Shown piece by piece: positions 13,987 to 21,469 of a stretch of 64,000 bases of DNA (position 1 is its first letter; every line of letters starts with the position of its first letter). The translations under genes and the position numbers were made by a program. The stretch is from assembly GCF_026627505.1 (NCBI RefSeq), contig NZ_JAPNLK010000016.1:1-64000 (forward strand), written 5' to 3'. The notes below the pieces were generated by a model that was not told the DNA's origin, did no database searches, and saw only the letters and a program-made list of their open reading frames with translations. The DNA is from Streptomyces sp. H27-H5. GTDB taxonomy: Bacteria; Actinomycetota; Actinomycetes; Streptomycetales; Streptomycetaceae.

Positions 13987-16086
13987 ATGTGCCCCACCAC
14001 CGCCCTCGGCAGCCCCGCTCCCCGGCGGGAGGGGCGCGAGAAGGTCACGGGAACCGCCCGCTACGCCGCCGAGCACACGCCGCCCCGCTGTGCCTACGCC
14101 TGGCCCGTGCCGGCCACCATCGTGCGCGGCCGCGTCACGGCCGTCGACGACAAGGCCGCCCTGGCCGTACCGGGCGTGATCGGTGTGCTGTCCCCGTACA
14201 ACGCGCCCCGCCTGGGCCCGTCGGACGACCCGACCCTGCAACTGCTCCAGGACGCCCGGGTCCCCCACCGCGGCTGGTACGTGGCCGTCGCGGTCGCCGA
14301 GACGCTGGAGGGCGCGCGGGCGGCCGCGTCCGCGCTCCGGATCACCTACGAGAGCGATCCGCACGACGTCACCCTGACCGCCGACCACCCGGACGCCTAC
14401 ACCCCCGAGGAGGCGAACGGCGGCCACCCTGCCCACCGGGAGCAGGGCGATCCGGACGCGGCGCTGTCAGCGGCGCCCGTACAGGTCGATTGCGCCTACG
14501 CGGTGGCGCCGCTGCACAACCACCCCATGGAACCGCACGCGGCGACCGCCGACTGGGACGCCGGCCGCGGACACCTGACCGTCCACGATTCCTGTCAGGG
14601 GGGCGGTGCGGTGCGGTCGGCGCTGGCCGGCTTGTTCGCGCTGCCCGAGGAGGACGTCACCGTCGTCTCCGAGCACGTGGGCGGCGGGTTCGGCTCCAAG
14701 GGCACGCCGCGCCCGCACGTGGTCCTGGCCGCGATGGCCGCGCGCCACTGCGACCGGCCCGTCAAGCTCTCCCTTCCGCGCGGGCACCTGCCCGCGACGG
14801 TCGGTCACCGCGCGCCGACCCTGCACCGGATCCGGCTGGGCGCCCGCGCGGACGGCACCCTCACCGCGCTGACGCACGAGGTCACCACCCACACCTCCCG
14901 CGTCCGCGAGTTCGTGGAACAGGCGGCCGTGCCGGCCCGTGTCATGTATGCGGTACCGGATGTGCGCACCACTCACCGCGCCGTCGCCCTGGACGTGCCC
15001 ACTCCGTCCTGGATGCGGGCGCCCGGGGAGGCGCCGGGCATGTACGCGCTGGAGTCGGCGATGGACGAGCTGGCCGACGCGCTCGGCATGGACCCGGTGG
15101 AGCTGCGTCTGCGCAACGAGCCCCCGACGGAGCCCGACAGCGGTCGTCCCTTCAGCAGCCGTCACCTGGTGGAGTGTCTGCGCGAGGGCGCCGAGCGGTT
15201 CGGCTGGGCCGGGCGCGGCGCTCCGTACCGGGACGGGCCGTTCCTTGTCGGGACGGGCGTCGCCGCGGCCACCTATCCCGTACTCGTCGCGCCCTCGACC
15301 GCCCGCGCGCACGCCCGCCCCGACGGTGGGTACCTCGTCGAGGTCAACGCCACCGACATCGGAACGGGAGCCCGTACGGTGCTGGCCCAGGTGGCCGCCG
15401 ATGCCCTGGGGGTGCCGCTCGACTCCGTGTCGATCGCCATCGGGCACACGGGGCTGCCCGCCGCCCCGCTCGCCGGCGGTTCCTCGGGCACCGCCTCGTG
15501 GGGGTGGGCCGTGCACGACGCCTGCGCGGCCCTGACCGCGCGGCTGGAGCGGCACCGGGGTGCGCTGCCGGACGAGGGGTTGTCCGCGTCGGCGGACACC
15601 ACGCAGTCGGCCAAGCAGAAGTCCCCGTACGCCCGGCACGCTTTCGGCGCGCACTTCGCCGAGGTACGGGTCGACACGGTCACCGGGGAGGTTCGGGTGC
15701 GCCGTCTGCTGGGTGTCTTCGCGGCGGGGCACATCCTCAACCCGCGTACGGCGCGTTCCCAGTTCAAGGGCGGCATGGTCATGGGGATCGGCATGGCGTT
15801 GACCGAACACAGCACCGTGGACGCGGCGTTCGGCGATTTCGCCGAGCGGGACCTGGCCGGTTACCACGTGCCGGCGCACGCCGACGTGCCGGTCCTGGAG
15901 GCGCACTGGATCGACGAACACGACAAGCACCTCAATCCGATGGGCAGCAAGGGCATCGGCGAGATCGGAATCGTCGGGACGGCGGCCGCCATCGGGAACG
16001 CCGTGAGTCACGCCACGGGTCGGCGTCTGCGCGAGCTTCCCTTGACGCCGGACCGCGTCCTGTCAGCGCTCGATCCACGGGACTGA
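13987..16086 (+). CDS. molybdopterin-binding catalytic subunit (PaoC-like aldehyde oxidoreductase)
   Basis: 699-residue large subunit. The ATG at 13987 follows AGGAGAGG (13971-13978). The N-terminal aldehyde-oxidase a/b-hammerhead domain (1-120) is followed by Mo-cofactor domains. VGGGFGSKG at about 236-244 contacts the pterin, GSSGTASWGW at about 497 is another cofactor loop, and the base Glu lies in SKGIGEIGIVG (about 660), as in all xanthine-oxidase-family enzymes. Length and motifs match PaoC/YagR. It probably oxidises aldehydes to acids, with electrons passing through the clusters and FAD of the two partners. A cofactor chaperone (XdhC/PaoD-like) is not seen in the window. Confidence 0.9.
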   Translation: MCPTTALGSPAPRREGREKVTGTARYAAEHTPPRCAYAWPVPATIVRGRVTAVDDKAALAVPGVIGVLSPYNAPRLGPSDDPTLQLLQDARVPHRGWYVAVAVAETLEGARAAASALRITYESDPHDVTLTADHPDAYTPEEANGGHPAHREQGDPDAALSAAPVQVDCAYAVAPLHNHPMEPHAATADWDAGRGHLTVHDSCQGGGAVRSALAGLFALPEEDVTVVSEHVGGGFGSKGTPRPHVVLAAMAARHCDRPVKLSLPRGHLPATVGHRAPTLHRIRLGARADGTLTALTHEVTTHTSRVREFVEQAAVPARVMYAVPDVRTTHRAVALDVPTPSWMRAPGEAPGMYALESAMDELADALGMDPVELRLRNEPPTEPDSGRPFSSRHLVECLREGAERFGWAGRGAPYRDGPFLVGTGVAAATYPVLVAPSTARAHARPDGGYLVEVNATDIGTGARTVLAQVAADALGVPLDSVSIAIGHTGLPAAPLAGGSSGTASWGWAVHDACAALTARLERHRGALPDEGLSASADTTQSAKQKSPYARHAFGAHFAEVRVDTVTGEVRVRRLLGVFAAGHILNPRTARSQFKGGMVMGIGMALTEHSTVDAAFGDFAERDLAGYHVPAHADVPVLEAHWIDEHDKHLNPMGSKGIGEIGIVGTAAAIGNAVSHATGRRLRELPLTPDRVLSALDPRD

Positions 16087-16100
16087 GGCCGGCTCCCGGC

Positions 16101-16151
16101 GCACGTGTGGGGGCGTCCACCCTCCACGGGGTGGACGCCCCCCACACGTGC
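16101..16151. terminator. strong bidirectional terminator
   Basis: A 20-bp left arm (16101-16120, starting GCACGTGTGG) pairs with 16131-16151 across a 10-nt loop. The only flaw is one extra C in the right arm. It sits between the convergent molybdenum-enzyme operon and PRC-barrel gene. Confidence 0.9.
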
Positions 16152-16171
16152 GTTCGCGGGCCGGGCCGGCT

Positions 16172-16540
16172 TCAGGCGGGTCGGCCGCCGAAGGGGGCGC
16201 CGGTGCCGTAGTACGTACCCAGCTGTTCGTTGTAGCCGGCGTCGCCGAGGTGCTTGTCGCTGTGGAACTCGGGAGCGTTCTTGATCTGCTCCTTGGTCCG
16301 GTCGACATGGATCTTCCGCTCCTCCACGTCGATCCGGCTGATCGTCCCGGCCGGCAGGAGGACCTCCTTGCCGAAGATCCAGGGACCGGTGTCGACCACG
16401 AGGTACGAGGAACCGACCTCGTCGGAGTGCTTGTCCACCTTGCCGATGGAACCGTCCGCGGCCTCGACCTTGTAACCCGTCAGGTCGGCACCGGCCGTTC
16501 GGCCGGACGTCTCGCGGTAACCCCACACGTTGTCGGACAT
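16172..16540 (-). CDS. PRC-barrel domain protein
   Basis: 122-residue protein with a PRC-barrel at residues about 20-85 (GYKVEAADGSIGKVDK... SYLVVDTGPWIFGKEVLLPAG). The C-terminal segment contains a Tyr/Gly-rich stretch. PRC-barrels occur in RimM and photosynthetic reaction centres. Stand-alone actinobacterial versions are typically stress-induced, but their role is unknown. The ATG at 16540 is preceded on the minus strand by AAGGAG about 9 nt upstream. It is downstream of a GNAT gene on the same strand but separated from it by 264 nt, so probably independent. Confidence 0.85.
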   Translation of the reverse strand: MSDNVWGYRETSGRTAGADLTGYKVEAADGSIGKVDKHSDEVGSSYLVVDTGPWIFGKEVLLPAGTISRIDVEERKIHVDRTKEQIKNAPEFHSDKHLGDAGYNEQLGTYYGTGAPFGGRPA

Positions 16541-16804
16541 GAGAACAACTCCTTCACACTCGTCGGTGGCGACGGCCGCTTCCCTCCCGGAACCCACAAG
16601 GTCGTCGAGGCTCTCGAAGCCCGCGAACGATGGGAACCGGGGAGGCGCGGATCCGCCGAAAGGACGCCTGCCCGCAAAGATCCGATCCACACGGGTGGAA
16701 AGCCCGACGCCCTGCCGGCCCGACCGTCCGTCCGTGTCGCGTGGCCTCAGGGAGGGGTGTCCCACCTGCGGTGGTGACGAAGTGCGTCGTGCAACGGGGC
16801 GGGT

Positions 16805-17494
16805 TCAGCCCTCGGTCGGAACGGAGGCGGGTCGGGCGAGCTCGTGATCGGGTTCGGAGCCGGGAACGCGCCACATCGGCCAGAGGGTCGGTCCGCCGCC
16901 CGGCAGGTGGATCTCGCCGGTGACGCGGAACCCGAACTTCTCGTAGAAGGGGACGTTCGAGGGCTTGCTGGACTCCAGGTAGGCCGGTTCGCCGAGTCGG
17001 TCGCAGTGGGCCAACTGCTCGCGTACGAGGGCCGAACCGACTCCCGTGCCCTGGAACGCCGGGTCGGTTCCCAGGGTGGGCAGGTACCAGTGGGGTCCTT
17101 CGGGGTGGCTTTCGTGCAGGGTGTTCTCCACCTCGGCCGCTCGTCGCAATCCTCGTGCGCCGAACGTGCGCGCGTAGCCGGGAAGGGCCGCCAGTTCCCG
17201 CGCCGCGGAGGGCTGCCAGCGGCCCGGGCCCGACCAGAGCGCGGCGGCCAGCAGTTCGCCGTCGCGGGTGGCCGCCACGCGGACGGCGCCGGCGCGCGGA
17301 CGTTGCTGCCGCGAGATCAGCTTGAAGAAGCGGGCGGTCCTGCGCGCCCGATGGGACGGTTCGGGGAACATCCAGACCATGACCGGGTCGTCGGCGAAGG
17401 ACCGGGCCAGGAGCGCGGCAACCGCGCCCGATTCGGCGGGGCGCGCGCACCGGATCCCGTACCCGGCGGACGGCAGCACTGTACGTACGTTCAT
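16805..17494 (-). CDS. GNAT family N-acetyltransferase
   Basis: 229-residue single-domain acetyltransferase. The N-terminal strand-helix (YGIRCARPAESGAVAALLARSF) leads to the acetyl-CoA-binding motif A, LGTDPAFQGTGVGSALV (about residues 140-157), and the motif B region PAYLESSKPSNVPFYEKFGF. The mid region WYLPTLG is typical of the Streptomyces subfamily. The substrate is unknown. The start at 17494 (ATG) is chosen because in-frame sequence upstream is low complexity, and a TACCGT hexamer just before it suggests a leaderless transcript. It is divergent from the DM13 gene. Confidence 0.85.
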   Translation of the reverse strand: MNVRTVLPSAGYGIRCARPAESGAVAALLARSFADDPVMVWMFPEPSHRARRTARFFKLISRQQRPRAGAVRVAATRDGELLAAALWSGPGRWQPSAARELAALPGYARTFGARGLRRAAEVENTLHESHPEGPHWYLPTLGTDPAFQGTGVGSALVREQLAHCDRLGEPAYLESSKPSNVPFYEKFGFRVTGEIHLPGGGPTLWPMWRVPGSEPDHELARPASVPTEG

Positions 17495-17718
17495 GGGGCC
17501 ACGGTAGGCAGTGCGACCGGGCCCATCCCGCCGCGCCTCGACGGACACGCCGGTCATGCCTGCCGGACGGCCCCACGGCCCGTCGACCGAGGGGTCAAGG
17601 CCGCGGCCCGAGGTCCTCACGTAAGGATTTCGTCATCACCGCGGACGCGCCGGGCGGGCCCTCCATCGCATTGAATGCGGTGGTACCGATCAACAGTGAT
17701 CACGACGAGGGAGCGGCA

Positions 17719-18264
17719 GTGGGAGACAGGAAGCGGCGCGGACGGCTGATCGCCGGGGCAGTGATCGTGGCCGGGGCGGTGCTGGGGATCGGGTTGTACT
17801 GGCTCCAGCCGTGGAAGCTGTGGCAGAACGAGACCGTCAGCGAGGCGCTCCCGACGGCGGGCCCCGCGGACTCCGCGGCCCCCGCCGCCGGTTCCGGTCC
17901 CGCCCCCGTTCCACGCACCCTCGCCCAGGGCTCGCTGATCAGCCACGAGCACACCACCACGGGTACGGCGAGGCTCATCCGCCTCCCCGATGGATCCCGC
18001 ACGCTCCGCCTGGAGAACCTCGACACCAGCAACGGTCCGGACCTGCGGGTCTGGCTGACCGATGCCCCGGTCAAGGAGGGAGTGGGCGGCTGGCGCGTGT
18101 TCGATGACGGCAAGCACGTCAGCCTGGGCAAGCTCAAGGGCAACAAGGGCGACCAGAACTACGCGATCCCCGAAGGGCTGAACCTCTCCGACTACAGCAG
18201 CGTCACCATCTGGTGCGACCGCTTCGACGTCTCCTTCGGAGCAGCCGAACTGGTGCGCGCCTGA
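17719..18264 (+). CDS. membrane-anchored DM13-domain protein
   Basis: 181-residue protein. A basic N-terminus (DRKRRGR) precedes one transmembrane helix (LIAGAVIVAGAVLGIGLYWL, about residues 9-28). An Ala/Pro/Ser linker is followed by an extracytoplasmic DM13 domain (about 75-181) with the conserved Asp and Asn of NGPDLRVWL, the KGNKGDQNYAIP loop and the single Cys in TIWCDRFDVSFG. In animals DM13 is proposed to act in redox-linked protein modification. Bacterial forms are uncharacterised electron-transfer candidates. The GTG at 17719 follows GAGGGAG with a 5-nt spacer; an upstream ATG at 17671 is less likely. Confidence 0.8.
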   Translation: MGDRKRRGRLIAGAVIVAGAVLGIGLYWLQPWKLWQNETVSEALPTAGPADSAAPAAGSGPAPVPRTLAQGSLISHEHTTTGTARLIRLPDGSRTLRLENLDTSNGPDLRVWLTDAPVKEGVGGWRVFDDGKHVSLGKLKGNKGDQNYAIPEGLNLSDYSSVTIWCDRFDVSFGAAELVRA

Positions 18265-18385
18265 ACGCTGTTGCACCCTGCCGCCGCACTCCACGCCCCG
18301 TGCGCCCCGCGCGCTCCGCGGTGAAACCGGATCTTCCGGGTAACGGAGGGGAGACCAGCCGCAACGCACGGAGGAGAAGAGAACC

Positions 18386-18805
18386 ATGGCGTCTTCATTG
18401 CTCGAAGCGGTCGACATCAAGGCACCTGTCGCGGTGAGTTGGGCGCTCTGGAAGGACGTCGAGCGTTGGCCGTCGTTCCTCAGCCATGTCAAGCACGTCG
18501 AGCGCATCGACTCGCGCACGTTCGCCTGGCAGGTGTCCCTGCCGGGCGCGGACAAGAGCTTCGTGGCAGAACTCACCGAGGTCATTCCGCAGGAACGCAT
18601 CGCCTGGCGTACGACCGAGGGCGTCCACCACGCGGGTGTGGTCACCTTCCACCGCCTCAGCGACACGGAGAGCCGGGTCACGCTCCAGATCGAGTACGAC
18701 CCCAAGGGTTTCGTGGAGCGTCTGGGCGCGCTCACCAACCTCGACTCGACCCTGGCCAACTACGACTTGGGCGAGTTCCAGCGGATGGCCGAGCAAGGGG
18801 CCTGA
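18386..18805 (+). CDS. SRPBCC family protein (cyclase/dehydrase-like)
   Basis: 139 residues forming a START/Bet v1-like helix-grip fold: the strand-helix SLLEAVDIKAPVAVSWALWKD, a central sheet (RIDSRTFAWQVSL, ERIAWRTTEG) and the long C-terminal helix. This matches the polyketide-cyclase/dehydrase-like group that binds hydrophobic ligands; YP-type family members often have no enzymatic role. A strong ribosome binding site GGAGGAG (18371-18377) precedes the ATG. It is 121 nt downstream of the DM13 gene on the same strand and may share its transcript. Confidence 0.85.
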   Translation: MASSLLEAVDIKAPVAVSWALWKDVERWPSFLSHVKHVERIDSRTFAWQVSLPGADKSFVAELTEVIPQERIAWRTTEGVHHAGVVTFHRLSDTESRVTLQIEYDPKGFVERLGALTNLDSTLANYDLGEFQRMAEQGA

Positions 18806-19015
18806 GCCTGACCGAACGAGGGCGCCCCCGGCCCCCCGGTACACGCCCGACCGTGCCGCGAATGTGCCCGTCCGGAGTAGAGGAGTACCGATACTTCAGG
18901 TCGGACGTCGGGCCATTGGGGTGATCCGCCATTGCCTGTAGGACGCTTGGAGCGTTCTCGGGTCGGACGCGGCACCCTTCGTGACCGCGTCGTTCCGAGA
19001 TCCATGGGAGTCATC

Positions 19016-19270
19016 ATGCGTATGCGTTCCGCTCTGACCGCGACCGTTCTCGCCGCCGGCATTCTGCTGGGTGGTGCCGGGGCCGCGCTGGCGAACGGCG
19101 GGGGCGGCGAGGGAGAGTACTTCTCCGGAGGCGCGTCGCGGTTCCAGTCCGACTGCTCCTCGGCCGCGGCGATTCCGGCGCGTGTCGGACCGGTCTTCAC
19201 CCAGGCGTGTGCGGTCGAGGCCGAGCGCGAGCACGCCGAGTTCGGCCACTTCACCGGCTTCGGTCACTGA
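19016..19270 (+). CDS. small secreted protein
   Basis: 84-residue exported protein. The ATG at 19016 is preceded by GGGAG (19006-19010) with a 5-nt spacer; the ATG at 19004 lies within that signal and is less likely. The signal peptide runs to about residue 25 (ALTATVLAAGILLGGAGAALA). The mature part has a Gly-rich start, two cysteines (DCSS and QACAV) that could pair, and a His/Glu/Phe-rich end. It resembles the numerous short secreted proteins of Streptomyces with no assigned function. No operon partner. Confidence 0.75.
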   Translation: MRMRSALTATVLAAGILLGGAGAALANGGGGEGEYFSGGASRFQSDCSSAAAIPARVGPVFTQACAVEAEREHAEFGHFTGFGH

Positions 19271-19499
19271 CCCACGAGCATTCCGGGGGCCCTGCCGACG
19301 GCGGGGCCCTCGACTTGTACACCCGCACACCGATCTTGCCCGCGCGTCCCGGGCGCACCGAAGGCCAGCTCACCATGAGTGACGACGCGGTCACCGTGAA
19401 GCACACCGGTCCCCTGTTCCGCGCGAACCACCGCCACCGGCAGCGGGCGGGGTGACCTCCCGGCGTGCCGGCGGGAGCGCTCCCCCGCACCCTGGAGAC

Positions 19500-19718
19500 A
19501 TGGCAACAGACGGACTGCGCGTGATCGTGGACCCGCCCGACGAACACGGCGGACGCCGGGTCCTCATCGACGGAAAGATCCTCGGTACCGCCCTGGGACC
19601 CGCCGATGTGCTCGAATTCCTGCGCCGGGCCGGACTCGACCCCGACGAGGTCGCCCCCTACGGGGCGGGCCTCATCGAATGGCAAGGGGGCGGCCCCGCG
19701 GAATGGGGCGCACGCTAG
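19500..19718 (+). CDS. small conserved hypothetical protein (72 aa)
   Basis: Acidic soluble protein with a compact alternating pattern: DGLRVIVDPPDEHGGRRVLIDG, then ILGTALGPADVLEFLRRAGLDPDEV, then a Gly/Trp-rich end. It looks folded, with a beta hairpin followed by a helix, and no cysteines. No family is recognised. The start at 19500 has only a poor GGAG at two bases' distance, so the true start or translation mode is uncertain. It converges on the TIGR04222 gene. Confidence 0.6.
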   Translation: MATDGLRVIVDPPDEHGGRRVLIDGKILGTALGPADVLEFLRRAGLDPDEVAPYGAGLIEWQGGGPAEWGAR

Positions 19719-19754
19719 GTCGTCTCCGTCCAGGAAGTGCGCGGCAGCGGTCGA

Positions 19755-20546
19755 TCACGTCCCGCCGTCAGCCGTGGATCGCCCTTCGTCCCGGCCGGCG
19801 CTCCGCGACTGCCGCCGCAGCATCTCCTCCGTGACGCCCGCCGCCCCGTACGCGGCGACGAGGTGCACCATCGAGGTCGTGTGGGGGTGCTCCCTCTCGA
19901 ACTCCCCCACCGCTCGCCGCCCGGCGTCCGTCACTCGATCCCACCGGGTGGGGCGCCGCTGAAAGCCCACGACGATGCCCACGAACGCAACGAGCACGGT
20001 CAAGAGACTCCCGGGCCGTGCAAAGGCATCCGGATCCGCCCCCAGCAGGGTCGCGGGCACGATCAGCACGGAGAGCAGCGCCGGCAGGCATCCCACCACC
20101 TGGCCGCCGGCCCACGCCGTGAGGACCCGGAGGGTGCGCGGCGACACCGACAGCCCGCGCTCGGCAAGCGAGTTGCCGAGCTCCCGTACGGCCGGCCCGC
20201 GTGCGATCGCGCGATGCAGGGCGGGCCCGCGGCTCGTGCGGGCCGACACCCGCAGTACGTCCCGCTCGATCGCGTTGCGGGCGACCGCCGCACGGCCCAC
20301 CGTGACGCGGTCGTCGCGCTGACCGGCGACGAGCAGCCGACCGTCCTCGTACATTCCCGCCAGCGCCGCGTTCACGGCCCGGCCGGGGCCCCCGCGCAGG
20401 TAGGCCGCCTCCAAGGCGTCCCGGACACCGCCGTCCGCGCCCGCCACCGGACTCGGGCCGGGCAGCTTGGCCGACCGGACGATCAGCAGCACGGACGAGA
20501 CGATGACGGCCACGTGGATCGCCAGGAGGAACACGGTCGTGTTCAT
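19755..20546 (-). CDS. TIGR04222 domain membrane protein
   Basis: 263-residue protein of a Streptomyces family defined by a TIGR04222 region. An N-terminal transmembrane helix (VFLLAIHVAVIVSSVLLIV) is followed by the conserved LEAAYLRGGPGRAVNAALAGMYEDGRL block (about residues 42-70). A pair of membrane segments near 155-200 (VVGCLPALLSVLIVPATLL and LLTVLVAFVGIVVGF) and an Ala/Arg-rich cytosolic tail complete it. TIGR04222 proteins usually end with a Gly/Cys-rich tail, which is absent here. Function unknown. The ATG at 20546 begins the first membrane helix. Confidence 0.8.
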   Translation of the reverse strand: MNTTVFLLAIHVAVIVSSVLLIVRSAKLPGPSPVAGADGGVRDALEAAYLRGGPGRAVNAALAGMYEDGRLLVAGQRDDRVTVGRAAVARNAIERDVLRVSARTSRGPALHRAIARGPAVRELGNSLAERGLSVSPRTLRVLTAWAGGQVVGCLPALLSVLIVPATLLGADPDAFARPGSLLTVLVAFVGIVVGFQRRPTRWDRVTDAGRRAVGEFEREHPHTTSMVHLVAAYGAAGVTEEMLRRQSRSAGRDEGRSTADGGT

Positions 20547-21469
20547 CGGTCGACGCCGTTCCGCCGATCCCCCGACACGCTCCGTGATCGGCGCGGGCCG
20601 CTCGTCCGACCTGTTGCTCGACTCATGACTCTCCCCCGTCGCAAGCGGCCCACGATGCGGCCCGGCGCCCTGAGCGGCGCACAGGGGTGATGACCGTCCG
20701 CGGGGCACTCGAATCCTTCAACCAGCATGCCCAGAGCAGGATTTGAGGTTGTGTCAGCGACTCGCCGACAGAGGTGGGTACCGTCGCGTTCAAGGCACTC
20801 GACATGGTCCGCACATGTGCGATCCGCCCGAATCCGGGCGATGTCCGGACGGTCAGCCGTGGATGTCGGCAGAGAACCGCGCACGCCCCGGCGGTCATCG
20901 CAGTGCGACGAGCAGGGGCCGCCGCGATGGTCCCGCCTTCCGGCCGCCGCGTACGCAGCCGGTGCCCGTCTGGTGGCTGTTCTGGTGCTTCTGAGCAACG
21001 GCCCGCTGGTGGCCTTCCTGGTTTCCGACGACGCGCGCCGGATCACCGGGGACGTCATGCTCGCTTCCGGCGGGATGCGCTGACGCCCCTGCCGGGCCAG
21101 CGCCCCTGACCTGCGGGAGCCGGTGCGCTTCGGGGGCCGGGGCGTCCCGTACCACGCGGGCTCTTCGGGGCCGCAAGCCCTTTCCGGGGACGCGACCCCC
21201 GTACCCGCCGATTCCGGCCAACCTCTCCCCCGCCGCCGCCCGGCAGCCCGACGGCACCCGAACACGATCAGCTGCCACACCAAGGGGACCGTCCCCGCGA
21301 GGTCGGCCAGATCCCGCTGCTCCGGCCGCCGGCCTGCGCTGTACTCACTCCCTCCAGTTCCCCGCGACCACGCGACCGCCCCGCCGCACACCGCGGCGAC
21401 GGGTCGGCTTTCCGTGCGCGGACGCGGACGAACCGGCCTCCAAGTCAACCTGGTTGAAGGGGAATCGAG
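20547..21469. other. 923-bp non-coding region with an SDR scrap
   Basis: Between a minus-strand membrane-protein gene and the ABC exporter. No complete gene fits. It contains the short-chain-dehydrogenase C-terminal fragment annotated separately (21003-21083), otherwise unassigned GC-rich DNA. It looks like the remains of a deleted gene. Confidence 0.5.
21003..21083 (+). pseudogene. C-terminal remnant of a short-chain dehydrogenase/reductase
   Basis: The last 26 residues of an open frame ending at 21083 read PLVAFLVSDDARRITGDVMLASGGMR. This matches the conserved end of classical SDR enzymes (FLxSDxAxxITGxxxxxDGG). No Rossmann-fold glycine motif or YxxxK catalytic site occurs upstream in any plus-strand frame, so only the end of a former gene survives. 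The assignment rests on this one motif. Confidence 0.6.

Noticed and set aside
16081-16160. regulatory palindrome for the molybdenum operon
   Set aside because: The long inverted repeat lies after the last gene and between convergent genes, so it is a terminator.
19375-19455. 26-residue open frame MSDDAVTVKH...
   Set aside because: No ribosome binding site, no conservation cue and a random composition; likely chance.
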